Below are positions 8,989 through 14,736 of a stretch of 14,996 bases of DNA, one piece after another. This DNA comes from Candidatus Nitrosotalea sp. FS (GTDB lineage Archaea; Thermoproteota; Nitrososphaeria; Nitrososphaerales; Nitrosopumilaceae). Position numbers and translations under genes: made by a program. Within the stretch, counting starts at the first letter, position 1. Each line of letters starts with the position of its first letter. The stretch lies in assembly GCF_011319475.1 (NCBI RefSeq), contig NZ_RCMC01000051.1:849-15844 (forward strand). Direction: 5' to 3'. The notes below the pieces were generated by a model. The model was not told the origin of the DNA. It did no database searches and saw only the letters and a program-made list of their open reading frames with translations.

Positions 8989-9588
8989 ATGACTGAAACA
9001 CAGAACCTTTTACTTTTTAGAAAATGGGACATATCTAATATCGATATTAAAGATCCAGGACTGAAAAATGTAATATCTCTAAAACAAGAGATCATACCAT
9101 TGTCATTTGGTAGATCAGCTCTTAAGAGATTCAACAAGGCTGAAGTTAACATTGCTGAAAGATTGATAAACAAACTATCACACTTTGGAAAGAAATATGC
9201 CAAAAACACAGGTAGAATGGGCGGAAAGAAAATTCGCGCAATCAATACTGTCAAGGCAGCATTTGATATCATATATCTAAAAACTGGCAAAAATCCAGTT
9301 GAAGTTTTGATAAGAGCAGTAGAACACTCTGCACCAAATGAAGATACTACCAGAATAGTATATGGTGGAACTGTCTATCACGTATCAGTAGATGTTGCAC
9401 CATTGCGAAGAGTAGACTTGGCATTAAGATTCATTGCAGAGGGTGTCAGAGACGCATCATTTTCTAATCCTAAAGCAGTTGAGGAAAATCTTGCAGAACA
9501 CTTGATACTTGCTTCTGCAAATGACATGAATGCACCTTCTGTTAAGAAGAAAAATGAGCTAGAAAGAATAGCAATGGCTTCTAGATAG
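8989..9588 (+). CDS. rps7: Small-subunit ribosomal protein uS7
   Basis: The 199-residue protein is archaeal uS7, which nucleates assembly of the 30S head and lies near the E site. An archaeal N-terminal extension (about residues 1-60) precedes the conserved helical core GGKKIRAINTVKAAFDIIYL, the beta-hairpin GGTVYHVSVDVAPLRRVDLA, and the C-terminal helix with KKKNELERIAMASR. GGAG (8978-8981), overlapping the end of rps12, is 7 nt before the ATG. This is the last gene of the operon here: the tuf and rps10 genes that often follow in other archaea are absent, and a terminator plus a convergent tRNA come next. Confidence 0.97.
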   Translation: MTETQNLLLFRKWDISNIDIKDPGLKNVISLKQEIIPLSFGRSALKRFNKAEVNIAERLINKLSHFGKKYAKNTGRMGGKKIRAINTVKAAFDIIYLKTGKNPVEVLIRAVEHSAPNEDTTRIVYGGTVYHVSVDVAPLRRVDLALRFIAEGVRDASFSNPKAVEENLAEHLILASANDMNAPSVKKKNELERIAMASR

Positions 9589-9597
9589 CGAAGATTG

Positions 9598-9607
9598 TTT
9601 TTAAAAA
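9598..9607. terminator. Bidirectional T5A5 terminator between rps7 and tRNA-Gln
   Basis: The sequence TTTTTAAAAA begins 9 nt after the rps7 stop and ends 6 nt before the tRNA 3' end. Read from the plus strand it offers a T5 run after the operon; read from the minus strand it offers a T5 run just after the tRNA. Short oligo-T tracts without a required hairpin are the known intrinsic terminator of archaeal RNA polymerase, so this one element can serve both convergent units. Confidence 0.62.
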
Positions 9608-9648
9608 TATAGATAGCCCGAGGCAGATTCGAACTGCCGTCCCCAGGT

Positions 9649-9663
9649 GTCCTCTCATAAGAT
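9649..9663 (-). other. Predicted anticodon-loop intron of tRNA-Gln (15 nt, site 37/38)
   Basis: This segment lies at the canonical archaeal intron site, after G37 (9664) and before A38 (9648). Its removal gives a 7-nt loop with U33, CTG and a purine at 37. CTCT (9669-9666) can pair with AGAG (9655-9652), leaving a 3-base bulge on one side but four bases (GACA) on the other, so the splice motif is relaxed. The limits were chosen from the 7-nt loop requirement. Confidence 0.75.
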
Positions 9664-9679
9664 CCAGAGCCTGAGATCC

Positions 9680-9694
9680 CTAACCCAAAATTGT
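9680..9694 (-). other. Predicted D-arm intron of tRNA-Gln (15 nt, non-canonical site)
   Basis: This segment interrupts the D-arm between positions 21 and 22. Its ends fit a bulge-helix-bulge: exon GGCC (9700-9697) pairs with GGTT (9685-9682) by two C-G and two G-U pairs. This helix is flanked by three-base bulges AAA and AGG, cut after their second base. Removal leaves GGCCAA joined to GGATC, restoring the standard Gln/Glu D-arm. The base pairing is visible; splicing itself is inferred. Confidence 0.8.
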
Positions 9695-9741
9695 TTGGCC
9701 ACTAGACTATCGGGCTACCGAGACGACTTGTATTTCTTGAG

Positions 9742-9749
9742 AATATATT
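9742..9749 (-). promoter_or_regulatory. TATA box of the tRNA-Gln gene
   Basis: AATATATT (palindromic) ends 25 nt before the tRNA 5' end at 9716, the normal archaeal TATA-to-start distance. Its last two bases overlap the stop codon of the upstream small gene, so the tRNA has its own promoter although both genes are on the minus strand. Confidence 0.6.
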
Positions 9750-10068
9750 ATTTTGTACTAGCCTCACGGACTGCTGTTGCATAATCACAATTTGCACCAA
9801 GTCTCATGTAGGGGATTAATCTGTAATGAATGGAATAAAGATCATTTTCTTTGTATAAAATTCCTTTTAACAATAACGACACAAAACCTCCTGCAATTTT
9901 AGAAGCTGGTATGCTAAGCTCTTTGCATACTTGGTCACGTCGCTTTTTGTATTGTTGACTAGTAAAACTAGTTGCGTTCAACTCTAAGACTAGTGGCCAC
10001 ATGACTTTTTCCCAGACAAATCTTCGATTCTGAGTGGCAGAGGCATACTTTCCTTTCTCTTCTAGCAT
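9748..10068 (-). CDS. Small predicted winged-helix protein of unknown function
   Basis: I do not recognise this 106-residue protein as a named family. It starts with a basic stretch (MLEEKGKYASATQNRRF), then a helix-forming segment VWEKVMWPLVLELNAT. From about 40 to 87 it has a winged-helix look: a Lys/Arg-rich helix with the motif QVCKELSIPASKIAGGFVSL (second and recognition helices), then LLKGILYKENDLYSIHYRLI as the two wing strands. This pattern suggests DNA or RNA binding. No metal site, signal peptide or membrane segment is visible. A TATA-like box about 27 nt before the ATG suggests a leaderless mRNA. It diverges from the YkgJ-like gene and lies 31 nt upstream of the tRNA. The composition does not look foreign. 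Confidence 0.72.
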   Translation of the reverse strand: MLEEKGKYASATQNRRFVWEKVMWPLVLELNATSFTSQQYKKRRDQVCKELSIPASKIAGGFVSLLLKGILYKENDLYSIHYRLIPYMRLGANCDYATAVREASTK

Positions 10069-10076
10069 TGATAACG

Positions 10077-10084
10077 TTCAAAAA
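10077..10084 (+). promoter_or_regulatory. Weak TATA-like element for the YkgJ-like gene
   Basis: TTCAAAAA lies 24 nt before the ATG at 10109, the distance expected for a leaderless transcript. It sits only 8 nt from the start of the divergent small gene. Confidence 0.35.
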
Positions 10085-10095
10085 GTTCCGATCTC

Positions 10096-10104
10096 AATTT
10101 ATTA
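10096..10104 (-). promoter_or_regulatory. TATA-like element for the small winged-helix gene
   Basis: On the minus strand TAATAAATT ends 27 nt before the ATG at 10068, suggesting a leaderless mRNA. It lies 4 nt from the start codon of the divergent YkgJ-like gene, so the two promoters interlock. Confidence 0.42.
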
Positions 10105-10108
10105 GTTG

Positions 10109-10807
10109 ATGAAATCAAATATTGAAGAGGCCCTAGAACTATTATCAAAAGACTGGAAAATCGAACCAGTAATTCAGGATTTTATCTTGGGTAAAAAAAC
10201 AAATGTTTCAGATTTTCAGATAAAGGTAAACGACGTAATTTTTCATATTCCATATTTACAGGATGAAAATGGTTATGTCTTGTGGAAATGTTATTGGCCT
10301 GATTGTCATAATTGCTGTAACAGGCAGGGTAGGCTACCGCTTACAAGTAATGATCTGATAACAATAAGTAAAAATCTAAAATATGAAAAAATATCTGATT
10401 TTGTAAAAAAGGAGACCAATATAGCTACATGGGAAGAAAAGGGACCTACTGGAAACCCTGTGGTTATGACCATGATAAATCTAAAACGCAAAGAAGATGA
10501 GAAAGAGTCCGAAGACGGGACCTATGTAAAATGTAGGTTTCTTGATGACAAGGGCTATTGTGGATTGCATCCTTCTAGACCTGGAGTGTGTTACCTATAC
10601 CCGTTTTCATCATGGCTTGAAAATGAAAAAGGCAAAGTCAGAGTTCATGCTACGTTTCAATTTACAGGTGACTGTCCTGGGTTTTACTTTGCAAAATCTC
10701 ATGATGACATGAAAGATGTTCTAGTGGATTATTCTAAAATGATTTATGATTATACTATGAATTCAAATAGAACAACAAGAGAAAATTTTGGCTATGTAAG
10801 TATGTGA
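10109..10807 (+). CDS. YkgJ-family cysteine-cluster (Zn/Fe-chelating) protein
   Basis: The 232-residue protein shows the full cysteine pattern of the YkgJ/UPF0153 family: C61-x4-C66-x2-C69-C70, then C142, C151 (GYCGLH), C161 in RPGVCYLYPF, and C189 in GDCPGF. These eight cysteines are all that the protein contains. The family is described as a zinc- or iron-chelating domain, but the biochemical role of most members is unknown. An N-terminal region of about 60 residues has no recognised motif; a lysine/glutamate-rich linker (about 125-138) separates the two cysteine groups. No signal peptide or membrane segment, so it is likely cytosolic. The ATG at 10109 is preferred over TTG at 10106 directly before it. 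It converges on the reductase gene with a 2-nt gap. Confidence 0.85.
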   Translation: MKSNIEEALELLSKDWKIEPVIQDFILGKKTNVSDFQIKVNDVIFHIPYLQDENGYVLWKCYWPDCHNCCNRQGRLPLTSNDLITISKNLKYEKISDFVKKETNIATWEEKGPTGNPVVMTMINLKRKEDEKESEDGTYVKCRFLDDKGYCGLHPSRPGVCYLYPFSSWLENEKGKVRVHATFQFTGDCPGFYFAKSHDDMKDVLVDYSKMIYDYTMNSNRTTRENFGYVSM

Positions 10808-10809
10808 TT

Positions 10810-11817
10810 CTAGGCCTTTGCTACTTTCATCATGTCTGTCATCTTGATTTCCATGCCAAATCTTTTTTCATTCTTTTTCATGTATCTGTAAATTGATAAC
10901 ATGTCTACAAAACTTTTCATCACGCCAAACTTGTTATCCATTTTATTTCTTACAAATGATAATACCTTTGAATAAATTGCAAATTTTTCAAGGACCATCT
11001 GTCTATATTTTTCATTATTGCCCAATGTCTCCACAAAAATGTCTCCACATGTCATACTTGGAATTATTCCTTCACCAAGCAATGGGTAGACTGTTCCTAT
11101 AGACTCACCAACCCCTACTACTTTTCCATGATAAAATGGCCCGCAGAGATCTGGAGTGGCAAGACGAATTGGTCTTCCAACAGTCTTTGTGATTTTTCCG
11201 CCATATTTCTTCAAGAATGCGTTGGTCTCTACTATGTGATTTTTATTCTTGTCACCTGCTCCAATGTGTGCGACATTGTCTCCTAGTGGGAAATACCAGA
11301 AATATCCGCTAATTGAGGAAAATGGCTTGAGATAAAAATCATCAAATGGTACGCCATTCTCATATTCCACTTTATACTGAAATGTTGGTAAATGGAAATC
11401 TTTTGCAAGTCTGGGTAGATATGATCTATGAAAACCTGTGGAGTCCACAATCATGTCATACTCTGACTCTAAATCTTGTAATTTTGGAGCAACACCATGA
11501 TGTATCTTGCATCCCTTTGCCATGTCTTTTATCAATCCAATCTTATTGTAAGTGCAGAGTCCCTTGAGTTTGATTTGAAATCTTTCTAAACCCATGTCAA
11601 CGTACATTTGTTTTCCGTCATGAATTACATAATCGTTAAAATCAAGGCCAACTTTTTTTGAAAATTCTTCCATCGGTGCTTTTGATGTACCCCATGCACA
11701 AATGGAATCATGATTCTCTACAGTAGATCTTTCAAAACCCACTACTTCGTGTTGACCTTTCAATCTTGCAAGGAGATATGCCCCGGCAACTCCTATGCCT
11801 ACTATAGCTATCTTCAA
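10810..11817 (-). CDS. Geranylgeranyl-reductase-family FAD-dependent oxidoreductase
   Basis: The 335-residue protein is a Rossmann-type flavoprotein. It begins MKIAIVGIGVAG with GxGxxG at 7-12 and an acidic residue E29 at the end of strand 2 (FAD ribose). A DSTG motif lies at 125-128 and GYFWYFPLGDNVAHIGAG at 171-188. The second FAD signature of the geranylgeranyl-reductase group, GVGESIGTVYPLLGEGI, is at 235-251. Relatives hydrogenate isoprenoid chains, such as archaeal digeranylgeranylglycerophospholipids or quinone side chains; the substrate here cannot be told. The start must be TTG at 11817: the frame has a TAA three codons upstream and the dinucleotide fold begins at once. A TATA-like T-rich box 23 nt upstream suggests a leaderless transcript. 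Confidence 0.88.
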   Translation of the reverse strand: MKIAIVGIGVAGAYLLARLKGQHEVVGFERSTVENHDSICAWGTSKAPMEEFSKKVGLDFNDYVIHDGKQMYVDMGLERFQIKLKGLCTYNKIGLIKDMAKGCKIHHGVAPKLQDLESEYDMIVDSTGFHRSYLPRLAKDFHLPTFQYKVEYENGVPFDDFYLKPFSSISGYFWYFPLGDNVAHIGAGDKNKNHIVETNAFLKKYGGKITKTVGRPIRLATPDLCGPFYHGKVVGVGESIGTVYPLLGEGIIPSMTCGDIFVETLGNNEKYRQMVLEKFAIYSKVLSFVRNKMDNKFGVMKSFVDMLSIYRYMKKNEKRFGMEIKMTDMMKVAKA

Positions 11818-11840
11818 ACGATCTTATACCTAAAATGACC

Positions 11841-11849
11841 TAATAAAAA
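11841..11849 (-). promoter_or_regulatory. T-rich TATA-like element before the reductase, possibly also the leuS terminator
   Basis: On the minus strand TTTTTATTA follows the leuS stop by 13 nt and precedes the reductase TTG by 23 nt. It fits the TATA spacing for a leaderless start, and its T5 run could also end the alaS-leuS transcript. Both roles are inferred. Confidence 0.42.
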
Positions 11850-11862
11850 CATGTGGCAATTA

Positions 11863-14733
11863 TTATTCAATTAGTATAGCTGGTTTGTATGGTCTTGATG
11901 TCTTTGATTTATTTTTTGGATCATACTTGTCTTGATCTGATTCTGAAAATACTTGTGATGTGATTCCAAACTCTGCTTGTACTAGTGAATCAAGCTCTGA
12001 AAGAATTTTCTTTTCATCAACAAGGCCAATCTTGTTCTTTGATTCTCTTTCTTCTTGTGATTCTGACAATATGTCATTGACTGTTTTTTTCACAAAATCT
12101 GGATCTTTCTTTACATCTTCTGTTTCCTTGTCTGCGATGAGTGCTTTTATCAGAGTGCCTATGTTGACTTCACCTGCTACAATATTTGATAAGATTTTCT
12201 GGTATGCTTTTACTTTCCACTGTGCAGGTGTATAGATTGTTATTTTTTTTGGAGTGATCTTTGTAACCTTGATTATATTTTTTATGTCCTCAATTGTATT
12301 CTTTAGTAGGTTTTCAGATTGAATTGATTCAAAGTCAATCATGTTTTCATGGTATGTTGGCCATGGAGATTTTGATACAATGCCGGTATTTCCTAGCCTT
12401 AACCACATCTCTTCTGATGCATATGGCGCAAAGGGCGACATCATTGAGACTCGTATGGATGTAATCTCGTGCAAAATTCCTGTAAAGTCTTCTCTTTTCT
12501 TTGCAAGGGCTCGTTTTGTATACCATTGAAGGTCTGACTCGAACTCGTATAATACAAAATGTAGTGCCTCTCTTAGCCTCATTTTTTGTATGGATGTGGT
12601 TGTTTTTTGTACCAACTGTTCTACCCTACTTTTTATCCACTTGTCTTCTTGTTCAAGTCTAGTATTGTGACTGGCTCTGTATTTTGAGCACTCTTCTAAC
12701 ATGTTTTCTAATTTACTTTTTATTCCCTTGACAGCCTCTTGATTAAAATCTGCATCTTGCAGTAGCTCTGCAGAAATTAATATTGTAAGCCTGATTGCAT
12801 CTGCTCCGTGGTTTCTTATGGCATCTCTGAGTGGAATTATGTTTCCTTCTGACTTGGACATCTTTTTTCCATCCATGAGGACTGATCCGTTGACTACAAT
12901 CTCTTCAGGCCAGTACTCTTTTGGAAATATTGCGATGTGGTTGAAGATGAAAAATGTTAGATGGTTTGGTACTAGGTCTCTTCCAGAATGTCTTGCATTG
13001 ACTGGATAAAAATACTGGAACTCGTTTTTTACCTTCTCTAAAAGTTGGGGTGATATTTTACACTGTGATGATATGTTTTCAGGATCTCCCTTGTTCAAGA
13101 ATATGTAGTCAAAAAAGGCATCAGACACATTTTCTGGCGTAATCTCTTTGTTGTTTACATATTTTGCTATGGTATAGTATGCCATGTAAATTACAGAATC
13201 AGAAAGACTCTCTATTATCCAGTTTTTATCCCAAGGTAACTTTGTTCCCAAGCCATGTTGTCTTGCACATGCTCGCTCTCTTAGCCAATCTACTACATTG
13301 TTGAACTCATTTCTGATTTCTTCTGGAAGAATCTTCATCTCATTTATCCATGCATGCACTTTTGTCTTCCATTCAGGATCTGAATAGTTGAGAAACCACT
13401 GGTTACTGAGGATCTTTACTACACACTCTGCACCACATCTGCACCTTATGGGGATCTCGTTTAATTCGTATAAAATGTCAGCATTTCCGCCTTGCAGCAT
13501 CCATTTTTTTACTTCGTCTTTTGCCACTGCAACTGTCTTGCCTGCAAATTTTCCTGTGTTTTGTTTTAATTTGCCGCCGTAAAATTCCTTTGAGTATATT
13601 TCCTTGGTGGCTTCTTCAAGTTTTGAACTGTTTTGATCTTCGATTTTGAATCTAGTTATTACATCAAGTGAAGGAATCTGTCCATAACCTTCTGTCTCAA
13701 TTATTGATATTGCTTTTACATTTTGAACATCAGAAAGATTTGGATATTTTGCAATCTCTTTTTTGAGATCTTCCAAGGCTTGATAATCAAAAGGAGCATG
13801 TGCTGGAACAGACATTACAATGCCAGTACCGTTTTCACTTTTGACAAAACTTGCTGGCAAAATTAAAACCTGGTCGTCTCTTTCGGGAACCTTGACTTTT
13901 TTTCCTACTAGTTCCTTGCCAGATATTTTATCAAGTCTTGTTATTGCTTTGTTGTGGAACTCTAACTTTCTTGCACATTCGCTAGTTACTATCCATGTTT
14001 CATTGTCAACTTGAACTATTTCGTATACAAAGTCTGGATTTATCCAGATGTTTGTTACACCAAAAATAGTTTCTGGCCGTAGTGTTGCAGTAGGAATGAT
14101 GTACTTGTCATACTTGAATTTGATGATTGTATATTCTGTAAAACTTGGCTCTACATCTCCTTGTGTGTCATGCTGTGATACTGGATTTTGATCCTTTGGA
14201 CACCATCCCACAGGATGAGTGCCCTGAATTATGAGATTTTTTTCCTTTAGTTTGCCAAACTGCCACTCGATAAACTTGCTATACACTGGATCTATTGTGG
14301 TAAACTCTCTTCTCCAGTCTATCGAGTATCCCATTTCGATCATTCCTGCCTTTATCTCTTGATGGAAATAATCTGCAATTTTTACTGGCTCTACAAACTC
14401 TCTTATTTTATCATCTGGGACCTTGTACAGAGTGCGAAATGTCTCAAGCAGTTTTACATCATTGTCTTGAACCCTTCGCGCCATGCCCAAAATTGGTGTT
14501 CCAGTATAATGAAATCCCATTGGGAATAATACGTTGTAACCCTGCATGCGCATGAATCTTGCATGAACATCTGCTAGAGTGTATGTTCTTCCATGTCCAA
14601 CATGTTGAGGAGAATTGGGATATGGATATGCTACTGTGACAAAGAATTTTTTATTTTTATTTGGATCAGTTTCAAAATATTTTTCTTCTTCCCACTTGCG
14701 TCTCCATTTTTCTTCAAGTGCCATCCAATCCAT
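11863..14733 (-). CDS. leuS: Leucyl-tRNA synthetase (archaeal type)
   Basis: The 956-residue class I synthetase attaches leucine to tRNA-Leu. The signature HVGHG (HIGH box) is at 44-48 and KMSKS at 624-628. The inserted CP1 editing domain holds the threonine-rich motif T217-LRPET and VPAHAPFDY with D316, the expected catalytic aspartate for hydrolysing mischarged tRNA. Possible zinc ligands are C178 and the C431/C433/C437 cluster. The all-helical anticodon-binding region follows KMSKS, and a C-terminal domain (about 840-956) with a lysine-rich tail ends the chain. Length matches archaeal LeuRS (about 940-970). The ATG is 3 nt after the alaS stop, with GGAG 11 nt upstream inside alaS, so the two are co-transcribed. 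It looks complete. Confidence 0.97.
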   Translation of the reverse strand: MDWMALEEKWRRKWEEEKYFETDPNKNKKFFVTVAYPYPNSPQHVGHGRTYTLADVHARFMRMQGYNVLFPMGFHYTGTPILGMARRVQDNDVKLLETFRTLYKVPDDKIREFVEPVKIADYFHQEIKAGMIEMGYSIDWRREFTTIDPVYSKFIEWQFGKLKEKNLIIQGTHPVGWCPKDQNPVSQHDTQGDVEPSFTEYTIIKFKYDKYIIPTATLRPETIFGVTNIWINPDFVYEIVQVDNETWIVTSECARKLEFHNKAITRLDKISGKELVGKKVKVPERDDQVLILPASFVKSENGTGIVMSVPAHAPFDYQALEDLKKEIAKYPNLSDVQNVKAISIIETEGYGQIPSLDVITRFKIEDQNSSKLEEATKEIYSKEFYGGKLKQNTGKFAGKTVAVAKDEVKKWMLQGGNADILYELNEIPIRCRCGAECVVKILSNQWFLNYSDPEWKTKVHAWINEMKILPEEIRNEFNNVVDWLRERACARQHGLGTKLPWDKNWIIESLSDSVIYMAYYTIAKYVNNKEITPENVSDAFFDYIFLNKGDPENISSQCKISPQLLEKVKNEFQYFYPVNARHSGRDLVPNHLTFFIFNHIAIFPKEYWPEEIVVNGSVLMDGKKMSKSEGNIIPLRDAIRNHGADAIRLTILISAELLQDADFNQEAVKGIKSKLENMLEECSKYRASHNTRLEQEDKWIKSRVEQLVQKTTTSIQKMRLREALHFVLYEFESDLQWYTKRALAKKREDFTGILHEITSIRVSMMSPFAPYASEEMWLRLGNTGIVSKSPWPTYHENMIDFESIQSENLLKNTIEDIKNIIKVTKITPKKITIYTPAQWKVKAYQKILSNIVAGEVNIGTLIKALIADKETEDVKKDPDFVKKTVNDILSESQEERESKNKIGLVDEKKILSELDSLVQAEFGITSQVFSESDQDKYDPKNKSKTSRPYKPAILIE

Positions 14734-14736
14734 CTG

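Larger units (their letters stand above)
9614..9716 (-). tRNA. tRNA-Gln (anticodon CTG) with two predicted introns
   Basis: The minus strand folds into a complete tRNA once two 15-nt segments are removed, leaving 73 nt. The acceptor stem is AGCCCGA (9716-9710) with TCGGGCT and discriminator A at 9614. The T-arm is GGCAG-TTCGAAT-CTGCC. The D-arm is GTCT, loop AGTGGCCAA, then GGAT, which matches the Gln/Glu-type consensus only if 9680-9694 is excised. The anticodon stem TCAGG/CCTGG closes the 7-nt loop CTCTGGA (anticodon 9667-9665, CTG) only if 9649-9663 is excised; the variable loop is GGAC. The A1-U72 pair fits archaeal tRNA-Gln, and the anticodon reads CAG. CCA is not encoded. In archaea this tRNA is normally charged with Glu and amidated by GatDE. 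The two uninterrupted arms make the tRNA call strong; intron limits are inferred. Confidence 0.93.

Noticed and set aside
10105-10125. A TGATGA-like C-box motif that could mark a C/D-box guide RNA
   Set aside because: It coincides with the start codon of the YkgJ-like gene and no paired D box (CTGA) with C'/D' spacing is visible.
11346-11567. Plus-strand open frames inside the reductase and leuS genes
   Set aside because: They are shadow frames of strongly conserved minus-strand genes and show no family features.
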